A stretch of 64,000 bases of DNA, taken from positions 1 through 64,000 of the forward strand of contig WGNB01000033.1 of assembly GCA_016124795.1 (NCBI GenBank), in the 5' to 3' direction. The translations under genes and the position numbers were made by a program. Of this stretch, positions 8,088-17,222 are shown piece by piece. The notes under the pieces were generated by a model, which had not been told where the DNA came from, did not search any database, and saw only the letters and a program-made list of their open reading frames with translations. Numbering within the stretch: the stretch's first letter is position 1; the number at the start of each line of letters is the position of its first letter. This DNA comes from Rhodopseudomonas sp. GTDB taxonomy: Bacteria > Pseudomonadota > Alphaproteobacteria > Rhizobiales > Xanthobacteraceae.

Positions 8088-9710
8088 TCAGAGCGGATTG
8101 GACGGATCGAAATAGTTGCCGGGCAGCTTGACGCCCTGATGCGACAGCTCGGCCAGAAAGCGCGGCCGCACGCCGGTCGCCTGGAAATGACCCTGCACCG
8201 TGCCGTCGGCGGCGACACCGGTGCGGACGTATTTGAAGATCTCCTGCATCTGGATGATGTCGCCTTCGAGCCCGGTGACTTCGGCAATCGAGGTCACGCG
8301 CCGCTTGCCGTCCGACAGACGCGACAACTGCACCACCACCTGGATGGCGTTGGCGATCTGGCCGCGGATCGAGGCCACCGTCATCGGCAGGCCGGCCATG
8401 CCGATCATCTGCTCGAGACGGGTGATGGCGTCGCGCGGCGTATTGGCGTGGATCGTCGCCATCGAGCCTTCGTGACCGGTGTTCATCGCCTGCAACATGT
8501 CGAAGGCTTCCTCGCCGCGACATTCGCCGAGGATGATGCGGTCCGGCCGCATACGCAGCGCGTTCTTGACCAGATCGCGCTGGCGGATTTCGCCCTTGCC
8601 TTCGACATTCGGCGGCCGGGTTTCCATGCGGCCGACATGCGGCTGCTGAAGCTGCAATTCGGCGGCGTCCTCGATGGTGAGCAGGCGCTCCTTCTCGGAG
8701 ATGAAGGCCGACAGCGCATTGAGCATGGTGGTCTTGCCGGAGCCGGTGCCGCCGGAAATGATCGTCGAGATGCGGCCCTTGACCGCCGCCGCCAGCACTT
8801 CGGCCATCGGCGGGCGCAAGGCGCCGACCTCGACCAGCCGCGACAGATCGAGCTTCTTCTTGGAGAACTTGCGGATCGACACCAGCGGGCCGTCGACACC
8901 GACCGGCCGCACCGCGACGTTGACGCGCGAGCCGTCGAGCAGACGCGCGTCGCACAAGGGATGCGATTCGTCGACGCGGCGGCCAACCGCCGAAACGATC
9001 TTGTTGATGATACGCAGCAGATGCTGCTCGTCCTTGAAGCGCACCGCCAGCGGTTCGAGGATGCCGCCGCGCTCGACATAGACGCATTCGTGGCCGTTGA
9101 TCAGAATATCGCTGATTGTCGGGTCCTTCAGCAACGGTTCGAGCGGCCCGAGGCCGGTCATCTCGTCGAGAATCTCGGAAGCGAATTCGGCCAGTTCGCG
9201 GGCGTTCAGCGCGAGCCGCTCGGTCAGCACATATTGCGACACCAGCTCCTGCACATAACGCTGCATCTCGTCTTCCGGCAGCTTTTCGAGCGCGGACAGG
9301 TTGATTTCGTCGATCAACCGGCGATGCAGCCGCACCTTGGCATCGAGCAGCTTGTCGCTGTGCAGCGGATTGAGCTTCGGCGCGGCCTGCGGCGGCGACG
9401 GCTGGGTCAGCGTCGGCAACGACAATGGCAACAACGGCTCCGGCGAGGACGATGCCGACACGGCCAGATCGCCGGCCTGCGGATGAGCTGGCGCAAGGCC
9501 GGGAGCAAGACTTGGCGCAAGGCTTGTCGCATGGCCTGGCGCCAGACCCGGCGACTGGCTCGGCGCCAGATCGGCCGGTGGCTCGGGCCGCGGCATCGGC
9601 CCCGAAGCCGGCGACAATGGCGGCGTCAAAACCGACGCGGCGACCGACGCCGGTTCAACCGTCGGCGCGGCCGGACCGCCAAAACGTCGGGACGAAAAAC
9701 GACCGGCCAT
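8088..9710 (-). CDS. cpaF: Tad/Flp pilus assembly ATPase CpaF (TadA)
   Basis: A 540-residue type II/IV secretion ATPase that powers Flp pilus assembly. Walker A (GGTGSGKTT) is at about residues 320-328, followed by the Asp box [10 protein letters not shown], and the Walker B region and His-box follow ([30 protein letters not shown]). The N-terminal domain begins near residue 120. The first 115 residues are a Pro/Ala/Ser-rich, disordered-looking extension with degenerate LAP repeats ([20 protein letters not shown]). The ATG overlaps the TGA of cpaE by one base (TGATG). Confidence 0.95.
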   Translation of the reverse strand: MAGRFSSRRFGGPAAPTVEPASVAASVLTPPLSPASGPMPRPEPPADLAPSQSPGLAPGHATSLAPSLAPGLAPAHPQAGDLAVSASSSPEPLLPLSLPTLTQPSPPQAAPKLNPLHSDKLLDAKVRLHRRLIDEINLSALEKLPEDEMQRYVQELVSQYVLTERLALNARELAEFASEILDEMTGLGPLEPLLKDPTISDILINGHECVYVERGGILEPLAVRFKDEQHLLRIINKIVSAVGRRVDESHPLCDARLLDGSRVNVAVRPVGVDGPLVSIRKFSKKKLDLSRLVEVGALRPPMAEVLAAAVKGRISTIISGGTGSGKTTMLNALSAFISEKERLLTIEDAAELQLQQPHVGRMETRPPNVEGKGEIRQRDLVKNALRMRPDRIILGECRGEEAFDMLQAMNTGHEGSMATIHANTPRDAITRLEQMIGMAGLPMTVASIRGQIANAIQVVVQLSRLSDGKRRVTSIAEVTGLEGDIIQMQEIFKYVRTGVAADGTVQGHFQATGVRPRFLAELSHQGVKLPGNYFDPSNPL

Positions 9711-11011
9711 CAGCTTGCCCTGGACAGTTTGAGTTTCTGCATCAAGGACAGCGGCTTGCTGTCGACGAGCGGCCCGCCGCCGAACGAACCGACCGGCGGC
9801 TTGCCGGTGGCGATGGCCGCGGCTTCGGCTTTGACGGCGGCGCTGTCGACAATGATCTTCTTGATCGCGGAGGCGATCTTGTTGCCGGGCCGCACTTCAT
9901 CGAGCGGCACGCCGCGATCGATGGCCTCGCGCACCAGATTGTAATCGTTCGGGATCGCGCCGGCGAAAGACGCGCCGAGCGTCTGCTCGAAATCACTGTG
10001 GCGCAGGCTGGCGGCGAAGACGCGCTGCTGGAACCGATTGACGATCACCTTCGGGTCGGGGCCATCGCCGAGCCGCTCCTTGATCGCCGTCACCAGGTTC
10101 TTGGCATGACGCAGCGCCGGCACCGTCGTCTCGCTGACGATGAACAGATGGTTGGAGCCGAGCAGCACGCCGTCGGTCCAGGAGAACCAGGTGCGCGGCA
10201 TGTCGAACACGACGTATTCGAAATTGGTCGACACCAGATCGAGCAGCCGCGTCACCACGTCGGGATCGAACGACCGCATTTCCGCCGGCCGATTCGGCGC
10301 CGCCACCACCGCCAGACCCGAGGCGTGATAGGACAACATGATCTCGAGCAGTTGCCGGTCGAGACGATCCGGACGCGGCTCGATCTCGGCAAGATTGAGC
10401 CGCGGCTCAAGGTCGAGATAGTCGGCGACCGCGCCGTGTTGAAAGTCGAGATCGACCAGACAGGTCGACGGCTTGACCCGCGGGCCGCCGGAATTGAGCA
10501 ACTGCATCGCGGTCTGGATCGCCAGCGTGGTGACGCCGGCGCCGCCGACGGCGGGCAGGAAGGTGTAGATCTCGGCTTCGGTCGGCTTGCCGTCGACGAC
10601 CGGCTGACCTTGGGCGACCCGCGCGCAGGCCCGCACCAGATCGAGCGGCGCCACCGGCTTGACCAGAAAATCGGCGACCCGCATCTGCATCAGAACGCGG
10701 GCAACGTTTTCATCGAAGCTCTGCGTCACCGCGATCACCGGCGGCCAGGCGCCGACCCGCGACATCAGCCGCGACAAGGCGGCCATCTCATGAGCGCCTT
10801 GCGCGCCGTGGGCATCGACATCGACCACCGCGACCGTCGCGCCGGTCAGGTCGAGGTTATCGGCCTGCGCGGCAAGGGTGCCGCCGACCAGAACCAGATC
10901 GATCGCACTCGAGGCACTGAAGGTGGCACGCACCGAAGCGTCGAAAGCCGGATCGGCCGTCAGCACCACGACGCGGGTGGCTTTGCTCTTGGGATCGCGT
11001 CCACTGCGCAT
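9710..11011 (-). CDS. cpaE: Pilus assembly protein CpaE/TadZ (ParA/MinD-like localisation ATPase)
   Basis: A 433-residue protein with an N-terminal receiver-like domain (residues 10-135, with VVDVDAHGA and DFLVKPV but without a full phosphorelay set) and a C-terminal ParA/MinD-type ATPase domain from about residue 145. Its P-loop is the deviant form VGGAGVTTL near 155-163, without the usual Lys; this departure is typical of CpaE/TadZ. The family places the pilus machinery at the cell pole. I chose the ATG at 11011 because the upstream in-frame part is arginine-rich and antisense-like. It lies between the small lipoprotein and cpaF in the operon. Confidence 0.92.
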   Translation of the reverse strand: MRSGRDPKSKATRVVVLTADPAFDASVRATFSASSAIDLVLVGGTLAAQADNLDLTGATVAVVDVDAHGAQGAHEMAALSRLMSRVGAWPPVIAVTQSFDENVARVLMQMRVADFLVKPVAPLDLVRACARVAQGQPVVDGKPTEAEIYTFLPAVGGAGVTTLAIQTAMQLLNSGGPRVKPSTCLVDLDFQHGAVADYLDLEPRLNLAEIEPRPDRLDRQLLEIMLSYHASGLAVVAAPNRPAEMRSFDPDVVTRLLDLVSTNFEYVVFDMPRTWFSWTDGVLLGSNHLFIVSETTVPALRHAKNLVTAIKERLGDGPDPKVIVNRFQQRVFAASLRHSDFEQTLGASFAGAIPNDYNLVREAIDRGVPLDEVRPGNKIASAIKKIIVDSAAVKAEAAAIATGKPPVGSFGGGPLVDSKPLSLMQKLKLSRAS

Positions 11012-11030
11012 AATCTCAATCGACCTTGAA

Positions 11031-11384
11031 TTACTTGACCGGCGCGGGCGCAGCCGGCGGCGCGGCCGGCGCCGGTGCCGGTGCTGCCGGAGCGGACTGG
11101 CTCGTCGATCCGGCGCTGATGCCATTCGGCGGCAGAGTCTGGCCGGTGCGATAGCGGGTATAGGCCGCTTCCATCCGGTCGCCGTTGTAGGCGACGTTCT
11201 GGTTGGCGCTGGCCGCCGGCCAGGGATCGACCGTCTGGCTGACGCGGTCGCTCAGCACCGCGTCGCCGGCGTCCTGGGTGATGCCATAGCGGCGCGCGAG
11301 ATAAGGCGAGTCCGAACAGTCGGCGAGCAGGACCAAAAGCGCCAGCCCGGCCGCGATGCGCCCGCGTTTAATGAATGGCCGCAT
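11031..11384 (-). CDS. Small lipoprotein in the cpaD position of the Tad operon
   Basis: A 117-residue protein with a basic start, a hydrophobic helix and a likely lipobox (LLADC), hence probably a periplasm-facing lipoprotein. The middle holds SPYLARRYG and an acidic segment; the C-terminal 25 residues are almost entirely Ala and Pro. It overlaps the 3' end of cpaC by 17 bases. In Caulobacter and rhizobia this slot, between the secretin and cpaE, is held by CpaD, a lipoprotein that helps the secretin. CpaD is usually about twice as long, so this is either a short divergent CpaD or an unrelated lipoprotein. I therefore leave the symbol empty. Confidence 0.7.
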   Translation of the reverse strand: MRPFIKRGRIAAGLALLVLLADCSDSPYLARRYGITQDAGDAVLSDRVSQTVDPWPAASANQNVAYNGDRMEAAYTRYRTGQTLPPNGISAGSTSQSAPAAPAPAPAAPPAAPAPVK

Positions 11385-12927
11385 TGGAACTCCCCATCGG
11401 CAAATCGAGAATGTGACCGCTGCTGCCCGGCTCTTCGCTAAACGCCAGTTGAGCGCCGAAGCCGTCGGAAGCGCTGGCCTGATGGCGCGGCACTTCGGTC
11501 TTGCCCATCAGGAAGAAGTCGCTGTCGTTCGGCGGCAGGGAATTGTCGGCCGGGGTCCGCATCACATCGCCGGGCCGACCGGGACGCACCAGATGCGGCG
11601 TCACGATGATGACGAGGTCGGTCTGGTTCTGCTGATAGGACTTCGACGAGAACAACGCACCGAGCACCGGCACGCTGCCGAGCCACGGCATCTGTTCGAT
11701 CTGGTTCTTGGAATCGGTTTGCAGCAGGCCGCCGATGGCGAAGCTCTGGCCGTCGTGCAGTTCGACCGTGGTCGAGGCGCGGCGCACCGTCAAAGCCGGC
11801 ACCGAGACCGTGCTCGACACCGCCACCGAATGCGTGGTGTCGATCGACGAGACTTCCGGCTCGATCTTCATGTTGATCAGGCCGCGCCCGAGCACGGTCG
11901 GCGTGAAGGCCAGGCCGACGCCGTATTTCTTGTAGTCGACCGTGATCTGGCCGAGCTGGCTCGAAATCGGGATCGGAAACTCGCCGCCGGCCAGGAAGCT
12001 CGCGGTATCGCCGGACAACGCCACCAGATTGGGCTCGGCGAGACTGCGAGCGATGCCCTTCTGCTCCAGCGCATTGATCAGCATGTCGGTCGAGACGCCG
12101 TTTGCCACCATGCGCGCGATCATGAAGCCGAAAGGCGAGCCGCCCGACAGCACGCCGGCGGCGGTTTCGGCGGCCTGCGCAATCGGCAGGTTCGACGCCG
12201 ACTGACGCGAGCCGATATTGGCGGTGCTGTTGCCGCCGAAGCGGTTCCACTGAATGCCGAGATCGCGGCCGGCGGTGCGCGAGATTTCGATGAAGCGCAC
12301 TTCCAGCATCACCTGCTGCGGCGACATCACTGACACCGAGTTGATGACATCCGGCCCGAACTGGCGCGCGATCGTCACCGCCTTGTCGAGCGTGGCGGCA
12401 TCGGCGACTTCGCCGGACAGCATGATGCGGCCGTTGACGGTCGAAGCCTGCAAATGCGAACGCGGGAAGCGACGGCGGAACTCGTTGGTCAGCCGCGTGA
12501 TGTCGTAGGTGACCTCGACGTCGAAAATGCCGATCAGCTTCTTGCCTTCGGCATAGACCGAGACGCGGGTGGTGCCGATCTTCTTGCCGAGGATCGAGAT
12601 CGTATGATCGGTGAGCGGATTGACATCGGCGATGTCGGGATCGCCGACCATGACATCGACGAGCGTATCGTCGGTGCGCACGTCCTGCGACTTGCCGATG
12701 GTGACCGAGATGCTCGCGGTGCGATGATTGCCGCTCATCTTGATGACGCGCTGCTGGGCGTTCGCATCGGCCGCCATCAGCACCAGCATCGCCACCAAGG
12801 CGAAAGCAAGCGCCAGCGCCAAATCGCGCAGCCAGCGGCTCGTGCGCGCCGAGGTCACCGCCTCGTCGGGCATCCGCCGCGAACGCCGCCAGTCAAAGCC
12901 GCCGGTATCGATATTATTGTTACTCAC
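11368..12927 (-). CDS. cpaC: Tad pilus outer-membrane secretin CpaC (RcpA)
   Basis: A 519-residue secretin. A positively charged N-terminus precedes a signal/membrane segment around residues 33-57 (ALALAFALVAMLVLMAADA). Then come the pilus-assembly N-terminal domain (VTIGKSQDVRTDDTLVDV), a BON-like domain (NGRIMLSGEVADAATLDKA) and the secretin core (VMLEVRFIEISRTAGRDLG, NLVALSGDTASFLAGGEFP, VVELHDGQSFAIGGLL-like segment, VLGALFSSKSY). It forms the outer-membrane ring through which the pilus passes. It is second in the operon, 64 bases after cpaB. Confidence 0.95.
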   Translation of the reverse strand: MSNNNIDTGGFDWRRSRRMPDEAVTSARTSRWLRDLALALAFALVAMLVLMAADANAQQRVIKMSGNHRTASISVTIGKSQDVRTDDTLVDVMVGDPDIADVNPLTDHTISILGKKIGTTRVSVYAEGKKLIGIFDVEVTYDITRLTNEFRRRFPRSHLQASTVNGRIMLSGEVADAATLDKAVTIARQFGPDVINSVSVMSPQQVMLEVRFIEISRTAGRDLGIQWNRFGGNSTANIGSRQSASNLPIAQAAETAAGVLSGGSPFGFMIARMVANGVSTDMLINALEQKGIARSLAEPNLVALSGDTASFLAGGEFPIPISSQLGQITVDYKKYGVGLAFTPTVLGRGLINMKIEPEVSSIDTTHSVAVSSTVSVPALTVRRASTTVELHDGQSFAIGGLLQTDSKNQIEQMPWLGSVPVLGALFSSKSYQQNQTDLVIIVTPHLVRPGRPGDVMRTPADNSLPPNDSDFFLMGKTEVPRHQASASDGFGAQLAFSEEPGSSGHILDLPMGSSNAAIH

Positions 12928-12991
12928 GACACAAATCCCCGCATCCCCGTTAGCTTGCCGTTTCGCCCGCCGATTAGTCCGTCATTCCCCG

Positions 12992-13888
12992 TCACATCGC
13001 GCTCCGCAGACGCGCCGACTCCGCGGTAACCCCGCCGCGGCCTTCGACCGGCACGGTGTAATCCTGCCGCGCGGCGGCACGGGTCACCGTGACCGTGGTG
13101 GTGGCCTGCCGGCCGCCATTCGCCGGTTCGCTGGTACCGAGGTCCTTCAGCGTAATTTTCCGGGTTTGGGCATTGCTGGTGTCGCCGGCCTTGCGCAGCA
13201 GCAGCGACAGATTGCCGACCGACGCCGCCAGCCAGACCTTCTGGGCTTGAATGGTCGAGACTTCCAAGGTGACGGACTTGGCGACGGCGGCCTTGAAGGC
13301 GCGCTGATCGGCGGTCTGATCGACCGCAAGGACACGGGCGCTCTGCAACACGACTTCGGTGGTCGCGGCGCCTTTATCGAGTTGACGGGTCAGCACGACA
13401 TCGACGTGGTCGCCCGGCAGCACGAAGCCGCCGACGCCTTCGACATCGTTGACGCGCACGGTGACCGCGGTCATGCCCGGCGCGACCAGCGCCGACAGCG
13501 TGGCGCGCTGGCCGGGGCCGGTGACCTTCACCGCCAGCACCGGCTCGTTGGTTTCGATCGCGGACAGCACGATGCGACGGCCGCCCGACAGAAGATCGGC
13601 GATCTTGGCAAAGCCGCCGGCCGGCATCGAGCCGGTCGGCCACGGAACTTCCTGCAACATCGCCGCAGAAAGCTCCGTGCCGAACCGCAACGGCTGTTTA
13701 GCGACCACGACGGTGTTGGTCGTCAACGGCTTCTTGTTGGCCTCGAAGTTCCGCGCCTGCATGCTGGCCTGGTTCGACAACCAGGCCTGGGCGATGAACA
13801 CCGCCAGCAGGCCGAATACGACGGCAAAGCCAATCATCACGATAGTGCTTGAGCGCACGGTGGTTTTTACCCTGTTTGACGCAGCCAT
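12992..13888 (-). CDS. cpaB: Pilus assembly protein CpaB (RcpC), SAF domain
   Basis: About 298 residues. A single membrane helix near the N-terminus (STIVMIGFAVVFGLLAVFIA) is followed by a SAF domain (VVVAKQPLRFGTELSAAML) and the CpaB/RcpC region (GVGGFVLPGDHVDVVLTR). Members sit at the periplasmic face and interact with the secretin. The ATG at 13888 is preferred over a TTG at 13927, though neither has a clear ribosome site. It is the first gene of the Tad operon here; the usual first genes (flp pilin, cpaA peptidase) are missing upstream. Confidence 0.92.
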   Translation of the reverse strand: MAASNRVKTTVRSSTIVMIGFAVVFGLLAVFIAQAWLSNQASMQARNFEANKKPLTTNTVVVAKQPLRFGTELSAAMLQEVPWPTGSMPAGGFAKIADLLSGGRRIVLSAIETNEPVLAVKVTGPGQRATLSALVAPGMTAVTVRVNDVEGVGGFVLPGDHVDVVLTRQLDKGAATTEVVLQSARVLAVDQTADQRAFKAAVAKSVTLEVSTIQAQKVWLAASVGNLSLLLRKAGDTSNAQTRKITLKDLGTSEPANGGRQATTTVTVTRAAARQDYTVPVEGRGGVTAESARLRSAM

Positions 13889-14485
13889 AAGCTGTTGGGG
13901 TAAGCCTACCGGGGATGAAGTATTCAATTACTAATATGAGTAAAGGAACTGCGGCTATGCTGAAGGACGCCTGAAGAACTATTGTTTACGAAACCTATCT
14001 ATTGGGTGTCGGCCGGTATCTAAACCTTTTCTCGAAGTATCAATACTTTTGATTAACCTTGTTGGCGCCGTAAGATTTGATTCAGCCTAACGAGACCCTA
14101 CCCGGCGGCCCCGGATCGGCGGGCATCCGTTAACGCGGTAGGACGGCCGCGCGTCAGGATGGGCAGCGATGCGAAGGGCGAAGACCGGCGACCCGTTGCA
14201 GTCGATGACATCGACGACAATTCGATATCGTCAAACCGGCCGATATTGCCGGCGGTGCGATGACTAAAAAGCGCGCAACGGTTGGCGTTGCCGTCACGGC
14301 GTCGATGCGGCAACATATAAAAATAAATTGAGCATCATGCTTTTCGCCGCGACACGGTGCATAAGACGGATGCCGACGCGACCTGCAAAAAACTGCTAAA
14401 GACAGTGCAACGCGCCGGCGTGTCTGACGACGTGTAAAAATCGTGCAAGCGAAACGCTGCAAAAGACCAGGGAGCGAATGTCCGC
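13889..14485. other. 597-base divergent intergenic region, Tad operon and ABC importer
   Basis: No gene is visible. I looked for a short Flp pilin (about 50-60 residues with a Glu-Tyr processing site) on both strands and found none. The stretch 13930-14090 is AT-rich and presumably holds the Tad promoter reading leftwards. It contains the palindrome AAGTAT-CA-ATACTT (14035-14048), a possible operator. The right half (14100-14480) is GC-rich leader for the importer. No riboswitch is recognised. Confidence 0.6.
14035..14048. promoter_or_regulatory. Candidate operator palindrome upstream of the Tad operon
   Basis: A perfect inverted repeat, AAGTAT and ATACTT with a 2-bp spacer, lies about 150 bases upstream of cpaB in the AT-rich divergent region. 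A DNA-binding role is an inference from symmetry and position; no matching regulator is recognised. Confidence 0.3.
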
Positions 14486-15325
14486 GTGACACAGCAACAG
14501 ATGACGGCTTCGGCCGCGACCATTGCACAACCGACGCATGACGCCGGCGCCGAACCGCTGATCCGGGTTCACGGTCTCGGCAAGCATTACGGAGCGCTCG
14601 AAGTCTTCCGCAATATCGACTTCGATGTCGGCGCGCGCGAAATCGTCGCGATTGTCGGCCCGTCCGGCTGCGGCAAAACGACATTGCTGCGTTGTATCGA
14701 CGGACTATTGCCGCACGACGTCGGTGAAATTCTGGTAGGCGACCAGCGCGTGATCGATCCTATCCCCGGCGTCGCCATGGTGTTCCAGCACTTCGGACTG
14801 TTTCCGTGGAAGACGGTGTCGGAAAACGTCGCCTATGGCCTGCGCATGGCCGGCGCTTCGAAAGCCGACATCGCGCGCAAGGTGCCGATCTTCGTCAAGA
14901 TGGTCGGGCTCGCCGGCTTCGAGAATGCGTTCCCCTATCAGATGTCGGGCGGCATGCAGCAACGCTGCGGTCTGGCGCGGGCGCTGGCCGTCGAGCCGAG
15001 CGTGCTGCTGATGGACGAGCCCTTTGCCGCGGTCGACGCCCAGACCCGCGAGATCCTCCAGTTCGAACTGCTGCGGATCTGGCAGGAGCGCCCGACCGCG
15101 ATGATCTTCGTCACCCATTCGATCGAAGAAGCCGTGCTGCTCGGCCATCGCGTCATCGTGCTCAAGGGCCGTCCGTCCGGCGTCCATGAGATCATCGAGA
15201 TCGATCTGCCGGAGCCGCGCAACCGCGACACATTGCGGCTGGCGCGCTTCGCCGAGTTGCGCGAACGGGTCTGGGCGACGCTGATGCGGGAGGCCCGCGA
15301 AGCGGAGTTTGTCCTCGAACGTTAA
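14486..15325 (+). CDS. ABC importer ATP-binding protein (nitrate/sulfonate/taurine type)
   Basis: A 279-residue ATPase of the SsuB/TauB/NrtD subgroup. Walker A is GPSGCGKTT, the Q-loop is VFQHFGLFPW, the signature is MSGGMQQR and Walker B is VLLMDEPFAAVD, followed by the switch His in VTHS. All ATPase residues are intact. The start is a GTG at 14486 behind AGGGAG. It energises the importer formed with the binding protein (15365) and the permeases (16436, 17223). The family carries sulfonates, nitrate, pyrimidine precursors and many aromatic or aliphatic compounds, so the substrate remains open; the last gene of the cluster is an alpha/beta hydrolase. Confidence 0.93.
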   Translation: MTQQQMTASAATIAQPTHDAGAEPLIRVHGLGKHYGALEVFRNIDFDVGAREIVAIVGPSGCGKTTLLRCIDGLLPHDVGEILVGDQRVIDPIPGVAMVFQHFGLFPWKTVSENVAYGLRMAGASKADIARKVPIFVKMVGLAGFENAFPYQMSGGMQQRCGLARALAVEPSVLLMDEPFAAVDAQTREILQFELLRIWQERPTAMIFVTHSIEEAVLLGHRVIVLKGRPSGVHEIIEIDLPEPRNRDTLRLARFAELRERVWATLMREAREAEFVLER

Positions 15326-15364
15326 ACGCCGATACCAACGATAAACGAAAATAGGGAGGTTTTG

Positions 15365-16360
15365 ATGCTACGAAAAACTTTGATGCTGGCGGCCGGCGCC
15401 GTCCTGATGACCGCGCTGAGCGTGCCGGCCATGGCGGAAAGCCCGAAGGTCGTCATCGCGGTGCCCGGCATTCCGCCGATCTATTCGGTGACCATCGCCT
15501 ACGTCGCGGAGAAGCAGGGCTTCTTCAAGAAGTACAACGCCAATGCCGAAATTCGTCCGTTCGATAACGGCACCGCGGCGGCCCGCGCCGTCGTCGCCGG
15601 CGACGTCGATCTCGCCTGGTCGCCGACCCCGCCGGTCATCAACCAGATCTCCAATGCCGGCGTTCCGCTGGTCGCGGTCTACGGCATGCCGAACCCGGAC
15701 TGGGTGATCGCCACCACCGAAGCCGGCAAGACCTGCAAGGACCTCGTCAGCCAGGACGTCGGCGTCGACTCGGTCGGCGGCGCACGTTCGGTGGCGCTGC
15801 GGTCGATGCTCACCGGCTGCCCCGGCGTCAAGCTGACCGACATCAAGCAGGTCGCGCTCGGCTCCGGCTCGGGCCCGGCGATGATCGCCGGCCGCCTAAA
15901 ATACGCGGTGCTGCATCTCGACGATCTCGCCGCCATCCAGGCGCAGGGCAAGAAGCTCACCATCCTGCTGGCGATGAAGAACACCAACCCGACCAGCCAC
16001 TACCTGATGCTGGTGGCGCGCAAGGACAACCTCGCCAAGAAGCGCGACGGCGTGGTCCGCACCGTCGCCGCCTTCATCGACGCCGCCCGCTTCATGCAGG
16101 ACCCGAAGAACGCCGACGCGGTGGCGCAGATCGCCACCATCACCGGTCACGACAAGGCGGTGGCCAAGGCCGCGCTCGAGGAATTCCTCAAGATCGACTT
16201 CTGGGCGACCAAGGATGACGGCCTGCCGAAAGCCAAGCTCGAAGCCGTCGCCAAGCTGATGAAGAAGATCGGCGCGATCAAGCCGGACAAGGAACCGGTG
16301 AGCTACGACAACCTCGTCGATCCGAGCATCTGGAAAGACGCCAACGCGATGGTGAAGTGA
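15365..16360 (+). CDS. ABC transporter substrate-binding protein (NMT1/SsuA-like)
   Basis: A 331-residue periplasmic binding protein with a clear Sec signal peptide (LMLAAGAVLMTALSVPAMA, cleavage near AMA-ES). The mature part has the NMT1/THI5-SsuA fold pattern (AYVAEKQGFFKKYN, GDVDLAWSPTPPVINQI, GVDSVGGARSVALRSML). Two cysteines (in KTCKD and TGCPG) may form a disulfide. A strong ribosome site AGGGAGG lies five bases before the ATG at 15365. It delivers substrate to the two permeases. A 12-bp hairpin follows the gene at once and could raise its expression relative to the permeases. Confidence 0.92.
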   Translation: MLRKTLMLAAGAVLMTALSVPAMAESPKVVIAVPGIPPIYSVTIAYVAEKQGFFKKYNANAEIRPFDNGTAAARAVVAGDVDLAWSPTPPVINQISNAGVPLVAVYGMPNPDWVIATTEAGKTCKDLVSQDVGVDSVGGARSVALRSMLTGCPGVKLTDIKQVALGSGSGPAMIAGRLKYAVLHLDDLAAIQAQGKKLTILLAMKNTNPTSHYLMLVARKDNLAKKRDGVVRTVAAFIDAARFMQDPKNADAVAQIATITGHDKAVAKAALEEFLKIDFWATKDDGLPKAKLEAVAKLMKKIGAIKPDKEPVSYDNLVDPSIWKDANAMVK

Positions 16361-16401
16361 GGCCGCGACCGGCTTCAACGCGATCGCGACAAAGACAAGC
16401 C

Positions 16402-16429
16402 GTCATCGCCCGCAAGCGCGGGCGATGAC
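16402..16429. repeat. Family E hairpin between binding-protein and permease genes
   Basis: GTCATCGCCCGC (16402-16413) and GCGGGCGATGAC (16418-16429) form a perfect 12-bp stem with the loop AAGC. No T-run follows, so it is not a typical terminator. Its position, within an ABC operon right after the binding-protein gene, is like the REP elements between malE and malF that protect upstream mRNA. It has the same GTCAT/ATGAC ends as the other palindromes here. Confidence 0.85.
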
Positions 16430-16435
16430 AGGCGC

Positions 16436-17218
16436 GTGTTAGACGACCACAATGGAATCACGTCAGTGCTCAACAACGCTATCCGCCGCCACGCGCCGTT
16501 CTGGCTCTCGATCCTGGTCGGCATCGCCATCTGGGAAATCGCCGGCCGTTCGACCAGTCAGGCTTTCATGGTGCCGTTCTCGACCACCATGCTCGAACTC
16601 TTCCGTCTGGTCACCAGCGGCGAATTCATCCGCCAGTTCCTCGACTCATCGCAACTTTTCCTGACCGGCTTCTGTGTCGCGCTGGCAATCGGCATGCCGC
16701 TCGGCATGCTGCTCGCGCGCGTGCCGGCCCTGCGGATCGGGGTCGAGCCCTACCTGATGCTGCTTTACGCCACGCCGCTGGTCGCGCTGATCCCCTTCAT
16801 CCTGTCGATGATGGGCTTCGGCTTCGCGCCGAAGGTGCTGGTGGTGTTCCTGTTCTCGGTGTTCCCGGTCATCTACAACACGGTGGAAGGCGCGCGTTCG
16901 ATCAAGCCTGAAATGATCGAAGTCGCGCGTTCGTTCCGCTCCAGCGAATGGGCGCTGTGGCGCGACGTGATGGTGCCCTACACGCTGCCTTACACCATGA
17001 CCGGCGTGCGCCAGGCGATCGGCCGCGCGCTCGTCGGCATGATCGCGGCCGAGTTCTTCCTCAGTTCGACCGGCCTCGGCCAGCTCATCATGACCGCTTC
17101 GCAGAATTTCGACACCGCCGGCGTCTTTGCCTCGGTGCTGGTGATCGCGCTGATCGGCGTCGGCCTGATGCGGCTCGGCACCGCGATCGAAAAGCATTTC
17201 GCCCGTTGGAGACAGTAA
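16436..17218 (+). CDS. ABC transporter permease 1
   Basis: A BPD_transp_1 permease of about 260 residues with six hydrophobic segments. The EAA loop is visible (ARSFRSSEWALWRDVMVP followed by GVRQAIGRALVG), which docks on the ATPase. It is related to SsuC/TauC. The start is uncertain: the GTG at 16436 lies seven bases after the palindrome, and a GTG at 16466 with GGAA upstream is also possible. It is paralogous to the next gene (17223), so the importer probably has a heterodimeric membrane channel. Confidence 0.9.
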   Translation: MLDDHNGITSVLNNAIRRHAPFWLSILVGIAIWEIAGRSTSQAFMVPFSTTMLELFRLVTSGEFIRQFLDSSQLFLTGFCVALAIGMPLGMLLARVPALRIGVEPYLMLLYATPLVALIPFILSMMGFGFAPKVLVVFLFSVFPVIYNTVEGARSIKPEMIEVARSFRSSEWALWRDVMVPYTLPYTMTGVRQAIGRALVGMIAAEFFLSSTGLGQLIMTASQNFDTAGVFASVLVIALIGVGLMRLGTAIEKHFARWRQ

Positions 17219-17222
17219 AGTT

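Noticed and set aside
8083-9087. N-terminal extension of tadB in its own frame through cpaF
   Set aside because: The stretch is out of frame with cpaF and Arg-rich; TadB begins at the ATG at 8082, five bases after cpaF.
8139-9944. A 601-codon plus-strand open frame opposite cpaF
   Set aside because: It mirrors cpaF codons, is rich in Arg/His/Gln and has no credible start.
13889-14485. Flp pilin gene
   Set aside because: No short frame with a prepilin cleavage site and hydrophobic helix was found on either strand.
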